From: Phoronis australis
Taxonomy: Eukaryota; Phoronida; Phoronidae
Assembly (NCBI GenBank): GCA_002633005.1
Contig: NMRA01000094.1
Span: forward strand, 460,597-524,596
Reading direction: 5' to 3'
Length of the DNA: 64,000 bases
The notes beneath the pieces are model-generated. The model was not told the DNA's origin. It saw only the letters and a program-made list of their open reading frames with translations, and searched no databases. Below, one piece after another: positions 1-12,689 of the stretch. Position 1 is the first letter of the stretch; each line of letters opens with the position of its first letter. Position numbers and translations under genes: made by a program.

Positions 1-271
1 CCAACTATTCTACAAACATATACTAGTCTCTAGAATATTCCAGACTGCATTAATCACTGTCATGCTAGAGTCTTCTAGAAAGTTCCACACTATACTGTAG
101 TAAACAAATTACATCATCACTGTTCTGACCTCAGTCTTCTAGAAAGTTCCACACTATTTTGTAGTAAAAAAATTACATCATCACTGTACTTAACTCAGGG
201 GTCATGCCAATCAAACAGAATAACAAAACAAAACAATACAACTAAAAATACTGTCAGACTATATTCTGACA
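1..271 (+). mobile_element. 3' part of an LTR (same family as the solo LTR at 61516-62246)
   Basis: These 271 bases align almost without gaps to 61976-62246, the last 271 bases of the solo LTR in the right part of the window, and both copies end in CTGACA. The left part of this copy lies outside the window. The sequence after position 271 shows no primer-binding site, so this is either a solo LTR or the 3' LTR of an element extending to the left. Seen directly: shared sequence and shared end. Inferred: LTR identity, supported by the TG...CA ends and 5 bp target duplication of the other copy. Confidence 0.75.
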
Positions 272-296
272 GAGTCCCTACATCTGTTGAGGACCT

Positions 297-3243
297 GTGC
301 TCGGTTGCATGAAACAGTCCCAAATAGGGAGACAACTAATGTCCCTAACTCCAATGCATGCTTGTGAACTTGTTAAAACACTAAATGTCATTTCTTATAC
401 TGTTTTAGGGTCACTATTAAGCCAGTTTTTGAGAGTGAATTCTACGTTGAATTCTAAACATAATTGCAAGTAAGTAGCGATGTTTTCATACAGCGCTCCT
501 AAGTTTCTATTAATTTTCAATGATAGAATGGTTCAGATTTTTAGATATATTATTAGAAAATGTCATATGCCACAAAGATACTATATCCCAAGATGGCCGT
601 CCTAGTGTAATTTTCCTAGTCACACATTTGGAACAGCGCCACCTATTGGGTGGAGCCCAGGTTGTATTCAGAGACCCTCAAGCCAGGCATGAGCCTGTGG
701 TGAAGATTGTAATTACCTGGGATAAAAACAAGATTTATAGACATAAAACCAATTTTGAGGAATAATCATTTATAAATTACTTGAGGAAAACACAATTTTG
801 ATGTTGTTTTGCAAGTACAATAATTATTGTGGTGCAATAAGACTAGAATGAAAGCAAACACCATTCAACTGAATAACAAAGTTTTTTAGATGCCTTTGTG
901 AGCATAGCAATACAATACAATATCAATCGTGAGGAAACATCATTTGTATTTACGTGGAAGTTTATGCAATTATGATAATATTTAATTATGATAATACTTA
1001 ACTGTAATTAACTAAGACTTTGCCAGGGCTAAGACTGGTATGAAAGCAAGCGCCTGAATTCAATAGAATGCCATTTTTCACATGGTTCTCTAAGTATAGC
1101 TACAGAATCAAATAAATACAACAGTAGTTTATATAATATTTTAGCATAATATTTTATCATATATTACATAATATTTATATCATTGTTCTTGTTGCTGAAA
1201 GACAAGGAATAAGATAAATAGGAATAATAAATAATACTCTCTACCTAAACAAAAGTAGAGTCATAATAGATAAGAGCGTGTGAATCAATATCATTTTTAT
1301 TCTAACTTTGTAACACATCAGTTCAAAAAACATTAAAAGTATTGTAATTTTAACACAAAATTGGTAAATTGTATGAAAACAACATTCCGTGTTTAAAATA
1401 CATCGTACAAAACATGTCAATACAGATATCTCAGCTATGAGACCTAGCACTTCTACAGTACTATTGTTCTGGAATAACTGCAATATTAAAAACAATAAAC
1501 TTGGTTCATCCAACACACCAATATTTGTCAGGGATAATGTATGTGGTTTGAGGGAACATACACCACCATCCGGTACAATGAAAATGTTACCAAGAAAAGT
1601 TTTCCCACTTATACTGCATATAATTAGTCTACTTCAGACTAATCAATCTATGTTATATGACTATTGACCATTTCATATGAAGACATTGGCATCAATACAA
1701 CTCCTTGGGCATTAACTTCAAACTGTATCTCAGGGCAAATGCTAATCCCCAAAGTTATCAAAAATATAGTTTAACAGGTTCACGGTAGCCCTTGATTTTA
1801 AGTTTTGCAGTAAACACGCTCTCCTTGGGTCTTCACCAGGACTAATACAATAGTACAGCAACTCTGATGTCAGATAGACATGCCCCTTAGCAGTTACACT
1901 TCAAAGAGAGTTCTGCCAGACAAAAATGAGACCACTTTCCACAAGTAGTTAGTATGAAAGACAGACACATTCTGACAGGTTGTGGAGTTAAGCAAGTACA
2001 TGCACGCGCACCCAGCCCAAAAAAGTAGGGGTCATGAATTTTTGAGAATGTGTACCTATAACTAAAAAAAGATTGGTGGAAGTGCACTTTTGTCTCATTT
2101 TCTACTTTTTTCTGTTTTTGTTTCTGTGGGGCAAACCTTTTTGCCCACTACGCCAAATAGGGGGGCTCGATCGAGCTCCAGAGCCCCCTGTATGCGGGCA
2201 TGGGAAACAAGCTGTTTGAGTACAGCGGAATGTATCAAAGTATAAGGTTTGTTTACTGTTCTGAGAAAGAAGTTGATTCAATAATCCCTGTTTAGGTTAC
2301 ATATTCTTCAGCAAGATAGCCTGAGGCAAGCGTATCCTGTAATAATGCAGAGTTGTGCCTGAAACTTGATATTAACACATCAAATCAAACAACAGTTTCT
2401 TATTTTAGTTGATAAGTGAATTGTTCCTCTTGGATATGGCGACTACACAATCGCAGGTTATGTATCTCTTCTAAGTCAGATCTATGCATACTCTGCACCC
2501 AACTCTCATAACTAAAATTGAACCGTACACTGAGAAATAGCCTACACGCCAACAAACATCATTAGATTGTACAAGCTTGCAAACATTCTCCACTAAACCT
2601 GGCCATGTAAGTGCTATCTCCCCCCCAGTTTTCAAGGCCAGCTGACCAGGACACTGGGTCTGACCCTGTAACTGTAGACTACACACAAACTAGTCTTCTT
2701 TAACCAAACACAGCTGATACAACTCCACTTGTTACATTCGTTTCAGAAGGTATGCAGCCACTACCGAATGAGTCTCATAAGACCATGCTGTGGGCATCAT
2801 TATTGTCAACTACAAGTAACTATCCCTAATAGGTAGGCCTGCAACTATTATTATTCTGCTGCAGTACTGACTCCTGTTCTCCGATCAGCACTTGCCAGTA
2901 GTAGTGTGGAATATATAATGAATATACACTTACCCCTCCTTATCTTTAGTCAAGCGAAACTAAGTATATGGTAAGCACCAGAGAACACACTGGCATTAGT
3001 CATCCATGTTATGCTGTATTTGAGCTCCTCTCAGAGGGTGGCGCTACTTGTAACGCTATGATGTATGTAGGTCATAAGTCGGACATCTTTAGTAACTATA
3101 AAATCTTTGCTCGCACTAGAGAAGCTCATAATAAACTTAAAATGAAAGTATTTCATCTGTGAGTCCATAAAGACACAAATACCCAAAAGACTTAGAGACC
3201 TTAGTTGAGTCCATATTAGGGACTGTTTCGTGCAACTGGGCAC
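297..3243. mobile_element. ~2.9 kb DNA element with ~45 bp terminal inverted repeats
   Basis: The left end (297 to about 342) and the reverse complement of the right end (about 3199-3243) match over roughly 45 bases, including the shared core GAAACAGTCCC followed by an AT-rich spacer and a CAACTAA tail. The internal sequence near 430-570 also resembles that of the short element at 4209-4618. No transposase is recognisable; the ORFs inside (up to 92 aa) look random. No clear target duplication was found, so the exact boundaries are uncertain. Confidence 0.6.
1985..2215. repeat. interspersed repeat, copy 1 (second copy 46590-46815)
   Basis: A stretch of about 220 bases resembles 46590-46815 in the same order: a CGCGCA..CCAGCC start, a GAATTTTTGAGAAT block, a CTTTTTGCCCA block followed by CGCCAAAT, then a GGGGGGCTCGA tail. 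It lies inside the 297-3243 element. The family is not named here; no coding potential is visible. Confidence 0.6.
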
Positions 3244-4208
3244 AATAAATGCTGTCGACTTGGCTGACAAGATCAAAATCTTGATTCACAATGGAAAATT
3301 TTGAAGCGCTGAAGAGACCACACAGTATTCCGGGAGAAATGCCCCACTGTCAGAATGACTGAAATTTTACTTGACCCTGTTTAGCATGACCGAAAATCTT
3401 TCATGGCTTTCATCTTGACCTATCTAAACTTTTAGACTTCTTTTATGCTTGAGAAAATTCACTTGATTTTCAGGTTCCCCCGATTCTCTCGCACAGTTTT
3501 GTTTCAAAGCATATAGCCCCGATGCAATCAGGTCTACACTTATAGGAGACTTAGATACCGGAAATAACTCGGATATAACGAGAAATGAGTCTTGTCCCCC
3601 TAGAGTAAGAAATAGCCAGCAACATTAAAGCAACCCCTCCCCCTCAGTTTTTGACAACAGTTGAGGCTCGGGTCTTCCTTGGCCACATTAATGAGTGAGC
3701 CCTGAGCTGTAAGAGAATGTGTACGGAAATGTACGTGACATTTGTTCATATGTCAGCTACTCATGTATTTAGGAGGTGAGCGTTAACGCAAATCAAAACG
3801 AATCCGTTGCATCCATGGTGTAGTAGAAATAAGAATCAGGTTCAGCAATTAACACTGGATTGTCATCGAGAGGTCATTATCACAGATGTGTTCCTGCAGA
3901 CGAAAGGATAATACGACTGAAGAGGGAGTTATCATTATCTTGTTCACTGTTTTGGGTCGTAACATAACGAGAACCATTAAATTCCTTTATCTTGTTTCCG
4001 CGTCATATAAAACTCAACCATGAAAGAACTCTCAGAATTTATCACTTTTCTTAGTAAAACATATACAGCAGGTTTTCGTGCGGAGAGTAATAAAAATAAA
4101 ACGTGATGTTTTCTGAAAGGTAGTACCAATTCGCTATATTTCCAATGGGATTTTTAAGCACTTATCTGCTATACTTGCGTTGTTTAAGTATAAGCGAGAC
4201 CACATTGA
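3244..4208. other. intergenic, no gene seen
   Basis: No long ORF, repeat or RNA gene was recognised in this AT-rich stretch between two related TIR elements. Confidence 0.5.
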
Positions 4209-4618
4209 CCGGTTACATGAAACAGTCCCAATAGGGACTCAACTATGTTGCCTAAGTGTGGAGCCACTTGTCCAAACACTGGTTGTCCTTCTTGCTGCTA
4301 TTTGATCTTGATCACTTTGTCAACTTTTATCGTTGATACATAAGAGAGTAATCAATGCATTGAATTCTTAACATTAAAATAAACAGGGGTTTTCATACGC
4401 CCCTAATTTAAGGTCGCAGACCCTATTTGTTTTATTAAAACAAGGATTCAGTTTTTAGATAAATTTTTAGAAAATTTCACAGGTAAAAAGTAGATCATAA
4501 TAAAGATGAAACAACAGAAACTGAAAATATAACATTAGCGAATGAACAAAGTGAACAAACGCGCTGAAAATGTAGAATACATAGCTCAGTCCCTATTCTG
4601 ATTGTTGCATGTAACCGG
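4209..4618. mobile_element. 410 bp MITE, short relative of the 297-3243 element
   Basis: The first and last 11 bases are perfect inverted repeats (CCGGTTACATG), and the similarity continues for about 40 bases with small gaps (AATAGGGACT then C/G then AACTATG or AGCTATG). The inside shares a GAATTCT..AACAT block, a TTTTCATAC block and a TTTTTAGATA..TTAGAAAAT block with the left part of the 2.9 kb element, so it is best read as an internal-deletion derivative. It has no coding capacity. Confidence 0.75.
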
Positions 4619-7600
4619 ACAGATAGAGTTTCGGCATTAGTCAAAATGAGAAAGTAGGAACATGTAGGTTATGTAGGACACCAGAAAAATGGTCAAATTT
4701 GGCTAACTTCGGAACATCAAGTCTCGGTCAAGGGCTGGTTAGAATGATATGAAACTCTCTGATACAAATCATTCTTAGGGCACTGTTCTTTAAAACACTT
4801 TTAGTAATTGTTTTAAACTGTTCTTTTTAATATGCGAGACTAACAAAAAATAGGATTTTTATGAGTTTAAAAAATCTAAATTTGCATAAAACGTAACGAA
4901 ACTACATTGCTTTAAACGATCACGGTTTGCGTCTGCACATACATGTTCGTGTCTGCACACACTTGCATAAACAGTGTTAACTTTATTTTAAAGTGAGCAC
5001 GAAACCGTCTTCCGTCGGAGACAAATAACACCTTTTGATATAGATCAGTTATTGTGAGGCCATTGGTCTCAAATCGCTCTTTAGGCAAACAGGTTTGGTT
5101 TCTGGATTTATAAAGTACTGAGAATTCCTTATTGTTGAGGCAACGAAGTATAAGTTGGCTCGTCCCGGCTTGTCATTTTATTCGTCCAGTATGGCGAACT
5201 GTCAGTCCTTGGCAAGAATAAACATCTTTTCTCATCTACGGATGGAACAAGTTGAGACCAATTTTATAGAGGTAAATGGCCTAAATCAAAACTTCATTTC
5301 TTTGACAGAATAAGCGAGTTTGTTACCGGTTTACCTAGTCTAGTGTAATCAGGGATTTATTTAACCAACAGGTGATTAACAACAAATTACTTGAACATTG
5401 TTTTCAGTAAAACCATGTAAGTATCTTCACTTTCAGCACTGAGCTTACAAAAAGCTGAGTTCGGCTTTTTTAAATTTCGCCAGACATTTTGTGGAGCTCC
5501 ACAAGAAACATAAACTTTGCAGTTAGAAACTCTGTATTAAATTCTTTTCAGTTTTTAAGGATTACGTTCATGTGTGGAACACATAGTGACATTTTTTGAA
5601 ATAGAATTTACTTTGAAATTCTTTGCACTAACACCAAAAATACCTTTTACGTAATTTCAAACAATGTCGACGTCACACTCTCCGCGTTACAATGTTGACG
5701 TCACACTCGTCACCGGTTACATTGTTCATACTTTAGTGTCCAATGCCATGTCAGCAACATAATTATTGTAAGCTACTATAGATTACTTTATAGGGGCTCC
5801 ATTATTTTACATGTATTTACCTAGATATTAATGCTACCATACCACCTGCATCAGTCGCTAGTTGTTACTCATTTTTTTGTTTTTAATAATTTTCATGAAT
5901 GTTTTTCAAGATTGTGTCAGGCGCAAGACTTCTCGCGAGCAGTACTGTGTGACCTCTGCTTGTAATGCATGGCGATATCTCGCGAAAACTTGCATGATTA
6001 TGCGTTTTCGCGAGTGTGGTGCCTCTAAGGAACAAGTGCGTGCGGCGACAAATCTTCAACAGCTCGTGAGGTAGCCTGTGACGTAATCATTGGCCTGGGT
6101 CAACAAAAGTCTTTGTTTGCAACCGGTCTCAAGACACCTGGAAAAGGGTATAACTTACAAAAGCACACTCTATGGAGTTTCTCAAAAATAATTCCACAAA
6201 GCCATTTCCATTTTCCTTGTTACGTCCACCGGGAAAAGGGAAATGCCAAAATGACCAAAAACTGCCATATTGGATTTCTTGTACCTAAAATCTCAAATTC
6301 ATGAAAGAGAAGAGACGAGAGCCCAAATTCACTTGCACTCCAGATTTCAGAAATTAAAAGTTGTTGTTACTAATCACTTTTTTCCCATTTTTAATTGTCT
6401 GAAGGGTTCCTATATCTATGCCAAATATTGTCCATCTCAGTGAACAATGATTTGCTTAGAATATACCGGGACTTCCGTATCCGGATAGATAAGAGCACAC
6501 CGTCAAACGCGACGGACTTCATTTTCTCCATTTTTCGAGTACCGGTACCCACAAAGGCCCGAACCGTGGCGCTTTAGAACATCTACTTAGATGGCAGCAA
6601 TTTTTCACCACACTTTTGTAATCTGCAGGAAATGAATTTTTTCAAAGTCTAGTGTTGGTTTATGTCTAGCAATGGCATGGAAGATGTGGTTTTGAGCTTA
6701 AACAGTGAATTTTTCGTTTTTCCGCCTTTTTCGGATCTTTGCTTCTTTTTTGTTAGAAGTGAAAGGACCAGAAATAAGAGACATAACTAATGGAAACTTT
6801 CCATTTTGTTCATAAAAAATCGCTAAACAAAAGCATCAAGTGCAGTAACCGACGACGTATGCACAGCTAAACAAAACACAGCCGGCAACTGTAGAGTGCG
6901 AGTGCCTCGCGCGAGATTCGCCTGATTCGCATGATTTTGCGTTGGCTTGAGTAATCTTATTATTCTTGCAAGAAACTTGGTCTACGGTACGTTACCTTGT
7001 TAAGTAACATGACACACCATCATCAGCTAAGACAATTTCCGGTCTTTGAGAGAAATGCTATTTTCAAAATGTTCAGATTGTAGCTGAGTAGAATATTGGG
7101 AACATTACTTTCATAAATCAGCAACAGTTTAACTTGTCATGCACCATTTCAACTCAGGCTACTAAACTTTGACCTGACATTTCAAATTTGGTGTACTTCC
7201 GAAGCAACGTCCGTGTTTCTAAAATCGAGATTGTTTTTATGGGTGTACAGGGCGATTTGATTCTTATCATTGCACTAGGCCGCCATCTTAGACAATGTGA
7301 AAGTCTTCATGCTGTTGCCCAATACACATCAGCAAACGCTGAGTTAATCTGCAGTCCTTGTGCAGCAATGTGTTTTGAAAATGGTTGCTCCCTAGCAATA
7401 CACCTACGCTCTTTGTCATACAGTGACGCTGCAGTCCGCAGCAAGTCAAATTGGAACTGCGCGGTCATCGTTATTGCGAGAGATAGTATGCACGTGCGGT
7501 TTGGCGGGCTGTACCTTTCGTCGCTTCCTGCGATGTAGTGATTATTGGCGACAAAAGGTGGTTATTATAGTGCCAACACAATACTCAACTCTCATGGGAA

Positions 7601-7914
7601 ATATCTTATGCGATTACATCAATATTCCAGATGTAAGAGGAAATAACGTATAGTGATAAGAGACGAAACCAGAAGTCGTTCGTTTGCAGGTGAGATTTTT
7701 TTGTAATTTGAGTGTTTTCGTGGTACATCTGAAACTTGACCACTTCAAAATATATGGTCTTTTAATTTCAAAGCTAAGTCGTCTTTAACAATAGATTAAA
7801 ATTGTCAGGATTATTAATTAATTCAACCTGTTTAGGACTCTTAGTTCGACTTCACCGTCACTGTTACCGCGGCTGCCTTGCCTAGGCGCTGGTTACACGA
7901 ACATCGCTTACTCC
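4619..7914. other. intergenic, no gene seen; small tandem duplication at 5665-5720
   Basis: No gene was recognised. At about 5665-5720 there are two adjacent similar copies of a ~30 bp segment carrying GACGTCACACTC. ORFs of up to 116 aa (7188-7538) lack any recognisable motif and overlap one another in several frames, so they are not called. Confidence 0.5.
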
Positions 7915-8081
7915 AACTATTGCTAAAATCTCTTGGGTCTATTTACACCGACCTCTTGTCTACTTACATTGTCACGACGTTTTGGTCGGTCTATTCTCCG
8001 GCCATCGCCAGGTGTTCCTGCGAGACAATGTAAATAGACAGGAGGTCGGTGTAAATAGACCAAGAGATTTGAATAATAGTT
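7915..8081. repeat. fold-back hairpin element (59 bp arms, 50 bp loop)
   Basis: The left arm (7915-7973) and right arm (8024-8081) are reverse complements with only about seven differences, including an uninterrupted core GTCTATTTACACCGACCT. The 50-base loop carries the motif CGTTTTGGTC...CATCGCCAGGTGTT, which recurs inside the SINE at 40.2 kb and, more weakly, at 22041-22070. Transcribed from either strand it would give a long stem. No ORF crosses it sensibly. Confidence 0.85.
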
Positions 8082-9587
8082 GTAACACGCCACCACCTCA
8101 GAGCGGTTTTTTTTGGAAAGTCATCACTTACTCCGTGGTATAACAGAATAGATCGTCTTGCAAACAAGTGTACGTCATTTGTTGTGGACTTCACGGTTGA
8201 ATCCCTTGGCAAAAACTACACCTGCATATTTTGAAGGAGTTACAGCTTAGAATTTACTGTCAGCCAGCTACAAAGTACATGCTTGAAATATGCGATATTC
8301 TTATTGTAAAAATGGTGCAAATAAATCCCTGTTGGTGTTTGGTGTCGCTACACTGATATCGATTCGTATGTGATAGCAGGTGAATATATCATTCTTGATG
8401 GAAAATAACCTCCCACGCTCAGCCATGAAATAAATATAGCAAAAACTCAGAATCCTTATTTACTTAACAATACAACGTTCAACTGCCATCTGGGTGGATC
8501 GCCCGGAGGGGTACTACTATGAACCAGGATGTGAAGTTCAAGGGAAAAATCACGTCACAGGCGACATGTTTTGCCAATCAATACAGCGGGAAGAACAGCG
8601 CATTAACACAGAAAAACACGCTCATAAACGGTGAGGCAGTGCAGGTATTCTTCGGTGGCTCATACCATCGAAATCTTTTACGAGTACCCGCCCCCTCCAG
8701 GGGCATGCAGTCTGAAGCGTATTGACTGGTTCAACACAATTTTGCTACTGGCTAAATGAGCTCGAATTTATATCTTTGATTGCAACCCGTGCGAGCAACT
8801 TTTCCTGCTATTAACACCATTTATCAAGAATTAGCAGAAAATTGCCGTTGTGGAAAAAATTGTGAGCTATTCATGGAGCGGACGTTTCCTTCAGTGATTA
8901 AACAATCAAAGCAATGTACTTTTCAGATATGTTAGACTATACACATAACGTGTTTAACTAAAAACTCAAAATATGTTTTCTAGTAACTTATTTGGAGAAA
9001 TTGCATAAGATTTCGTTCAATTTCTTAGCTATCCAAAAATACCCTCCCAGTGTCCTGATTTGCCAAGTAGTAAAATAGTAAAACGTAGAAAGATAGTTAT
9101 ATTTTGTAACATATTTATGCCTCACTTTTCAAGTCACTGTAACACATGGACGTGCCAACATTTACCGGAGATGAGTTATAAATCATTATCGTCGTCGTCA
9201 TCGTCGCCGTCGTCGTTGTCGTCATCATTTCCATTCCATTCCGACACATTTGCTTTCCGTATATAGAATGTCCTCATAGGCTACGTCTGTGGTGTGATTA
9301 AAGGGTAATTCACGCGCAGCGCTCATTTCTCGTCAATAGTTCGAGGCCGATTGTTTACAATTAAACTCAAGGGCGATCTCTTTTCTGATATCATCACCAC
9401 GTGTCGTTCTCTCGAAGGCTTCATTACAAATTGGCGTATGTTGAGTTGGCGGGGCATTTTGAGACTTGTAGTGAGATATAAAAGTTATAGGCTACAATTA
9501 GTCAAGGGCATTCCTATTTAAAAAGAAGGCGGTGTAGGTCCTCATTGTGAAAGCCGGTCGAATCCGTCGGAATTAGCCACAGTTACA
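8082..9587. other. intergenic, no gene seen; TCG-rich simple repeat at 9188-9225
   Basis: No gene was recognised. A CACCACCTCAGAGCGGTTTT block at 8090-8110 recurs in near-identical form at 40459-40480. An imperfect (TCG)n microsatellite lies at about 9188-9225. Confidence 0.5.
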
Positions 9588-11583
9588 TTGATGTCAAAGC
9601 ATTTTCCTTTAGTTTTAAATTTCAAAAACCGATCTGTCAACTGCTCGTCACATCGTCGATTTTTCTATCGCACAGCACATTTCCTTATTTGGTTTAGAAA
9701 AACATAGACCTAGCACATTTACCTGAGGTGGAAAATGTGACCTTTGACCTTTGATGTAAACAAAATAATGGCGAGTTCAAGCAGCAGCCAGTCCAACTTC
9801 TTTGAGCACATGCGCACATATATACTATTAGAGGCGAAGGATTTGAAAACTGTATTGGAATGAAAGAGTTTTTAATTCGTCAGTGTTTCAAAAATAGTGA
9901 ATATGACATTTTTTTCTAGAATTTCTAGCAATATTCAAAGTGAATAACTCTTACGTTAGTATCTCCAAGAAGTAGATTCGCCACAAACTGTTTAAATGGT
10001 ATTTTACCAAGTTTGTGCGTTCCATGGCTCTTTAAACTCTCTTGAACAGTTGCGTCTTTATGAACAACTTTAACCACTATATGGAAGAGAATGAAAATAC
10101 GTTAACGCATGCTAAGAAAATTTCTGCGAACCTTGTAGTCTATTGAATATACGGCGTTGCCAGTAGCAGACGGAGTGTTGCTCAAGGATGCACGTTCGGT
10201 ATATGCAGAGAGGTTAGCACCTCTTGTTTTGCGTCATGCTGGGCCAATCAAACCAATCTCACCTCGCTTTTAGATGTATATCCCTCTTACTTAGTCGGCA
10301 ACTAATTTATGCGACACCAAGAAAACATTTTCACAGTCATCAGTGACAGATTTGATCAGATATATTACGGCGACACAGCCGGGTACCGCACATGCTGCTC
10401 GCCGTTAAGATCACCAACAGAGGCGCTTAAACAAAAGAAGAAATACTTATTGCCTTACGTATTAGTGTGACTGTACGTATATACTGAATATTTAGAATCT
10501 CACTGGAGGGCTTTGGCACTCAGAGTGCACTCAGATAGCAATTTTGTGTTTTTGCTGGACGACACTTGTTGTTGTAGTAAAAGGTAAATAACAGGCTTAT
10601 TTTTCCCAAACGTGGTCTAGCACTAAGAATGTTTCGCAGCATTGTACTGTATTCATTACCACCTTCACGTCTAACTTGGGGAGAACAAGGAAACTGAATA
10701 ATTTGCAATCGTGTTGTCGTGCCTTAAGTCTTCATTCAATCTCCGAATATTTGCAAATAGTAAATTTATCGTGAATTGCTCTCCTGCTTTCTTAGTTTGA
10801 ATTCTTTTCAACATTATAACCAACGAACTTCCCGAGCTGACAACTTGTCAATGAATCGGCTACAGCTAGTAGTAATGTCAACGACTTTATATTGCATAGG
10901 TTGAATTGATTTGCATAAAATTTCAAAAGAGATAATGTCAATAGCTGAACACGTGAAGTATCTGACGACTGAGCAACATTGTTTTACAGTAAACACGCAT
11001 AAAAGTAGCGTTTTACGATCTTTCAAAGTCACTCGAGTGATTCCAAGTTGAACACGTGTATGCAAATATCTTGTACATTGTTCATGATGAACTTGGGCGT
11101 AGTAATAGAGTTATCCATTGATTCTGAGCGTGTTTTATGAAAAGTGACTTACTAATTCAGAAAGATATTTTGTCTTATATTCCCACTTCAAAACAAGCAA
11201 ATTTAGGTTTAGTCTTAACACACATTGTACAAAGCTCGTCATCTTTTAAAACAGAGTAATTCACTTTCCCCTGTCAGAAAAAATCATAAAATTCACGATT
11301 TTTGAAATACGTGCGAAGGAAAAACTTTGTGGTTACCACAAGTTTCTAGTCTACCTCCGACTTATGATAAATGTGCACCTGCGCTCACAGTAAGTTGCTT
11401 GAAGGCACTTGATGTCAAAGGTCACATTTTCCATATAAGGGAAATGGGCTACATATAGATCTTGCCATATTAAGTAAGGAGACGTGCTTTGCCTTGTGGG
11501 AGTAAAATCGACGGCGTGAAGAGCAGTTGACAGATAGTTTTTTTTTGAAATTTGAAACTAAAGGAAAATGCATTGATATCAAC
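9588..11583. mobile_element. ~2.0 kb DNA element with ~240 bp terminal inverted repeats
   Basis: The segment 9588 to about 9830 reads as the reverse complement of about 11345-11583. Shared blocks in the outermost-to-inner order include AACTAAAGGAAAATGC, GAGCAGTTGACAGAT, an AATCGACG block and AAAGGTCACATTTTCC. The interior shows no transposase-like ORF, so this is a non-autonomous element. The left arm contains a perfect direct-repeat nuclear-receptor-type site (see 9738-9750). Confidence 0.8.
9738..9750 (-). promoter_or_regulatory. perfect DR1-type nuclear-receptor site inside the TIR
   Basis: The plus strand reads TGACCTTTGACCT, the reverse complement of AGGTCAAAGGTCA, a perfect DR1 consensus. 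The matching place in the right arm keeps only one half-site. Binding is not shown; this is a motif match inside a transposon arm. Confidence 0.4.
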
Positions 11584-12289
11584 AGAAATTAAAAATCTTT
11601 ACGAGCAAATCCTAAAAAATACCTGATGAGCAGGTTGAATTCTGTTTCAGTGGCAGAGAACCACTTTCAATATTTCAATTTAGTCTGTTTATCGCATTCC
11701 AGGCCTCTTGCCTGTTTAAGTCTAAAGAAAAGTTTATGGAACTGGAACCTGGATATCATGTAACTAACAATTGTTCATTCTTCGCCGCCAGATACCATCC
11801 CACGATATATATATATATATATATATATATAAGGATCCATGATTCAATCACCTGCCATTGTTATGATACCAATTCGATACCGTAAATTAATAACCCCTAT
11901 AGTCTATGTCGATACTTTGGTTTTGATATATTACACACGTTCAGTCACACAAGAGCACACTTTCAATTTATCACGGTGTCTGATCACTTTCATGATATAC
12001 GTTGTCCGTTCAACGATGGTTTCACATTCTTTGGTCGGGATATTGCAGTTTGCCTTTGTGTTTGGTAGTCTCGATACAGCGTGTTTTCAACATGACACGC
12101 AACTGACGCTAATGTAAATTTAGGCAAAGCAGCGAATAGAAAGTCTATTAACAAAGCAAATAACTGCTTCAAATTAAAATATAATATTAGGAGTTTACAA
12201 AAAAACTGTCGGTGACCATGTGATTTTTAAATGGTAAAAATGAGTGGTCTGATTCTCTATTCAGTTCCAGTACAAACAGAAGCATGAGC
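11584..12289. other. intergenic; (AT)n microsatellite at 11804-11830
   Basis: No gene was recognised. A pure AT dinucleotide run of about 13 units occupies 11804-11830. Confidence 0.6.
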
Positions 12290-12398
12290 AAAACAAACAA
12301 ACAAACAACAACAAACAAAATGTTTATTTCAAAACTCATGAGCCACTGGAGCACAGTTCAACATATTAAAATACAAACAGTATAATCTCGCCAATTCA

Positions 12399-12689
12399 TC
12401 ATATACTCATAATTTCCATCCTAATTGCAATTGCTTGTTGAATGAAGGATGCAGTATTTCTTAAAACATACATGCAATGTGAACCCAAGGGTGCCTTAAT
12501 GTTTTTACATCTAACAATACATTGTAGTAACAGATATCTTCGAAGATCTGCAAGCACAGGACAATCAAATAAAAAGTGTATCTCTGTTTCAATTTCATCG
12601 GCGTTTCTAACTTTACAAATTCTTTCTGGAAGAGGTAAATTGTTTTTTCTACCCAACTCAATCATAAAATGATGCGTCGAACACCTCAC
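12399..12689 (-). pseudogene. LINE C-terminal region, zinc-finger-like
   Basis: The 96-residue reading frame carries the spaced pattern C-K-V-R-N-A-D-E then H-F-L-F-D-C-P. This cysteine/histidine arrangement ends many LINE ORF2 proteins. It lies downstream of the RT on the same strand but in a different frame, which shows frameshift decay. Confidence 0.65.

Noticed and set aside
7188-7538. 116 aa ORF
   Set aside because: No motif, alternative start codon, another ORF in a second frame over the same bases, and no splice context.
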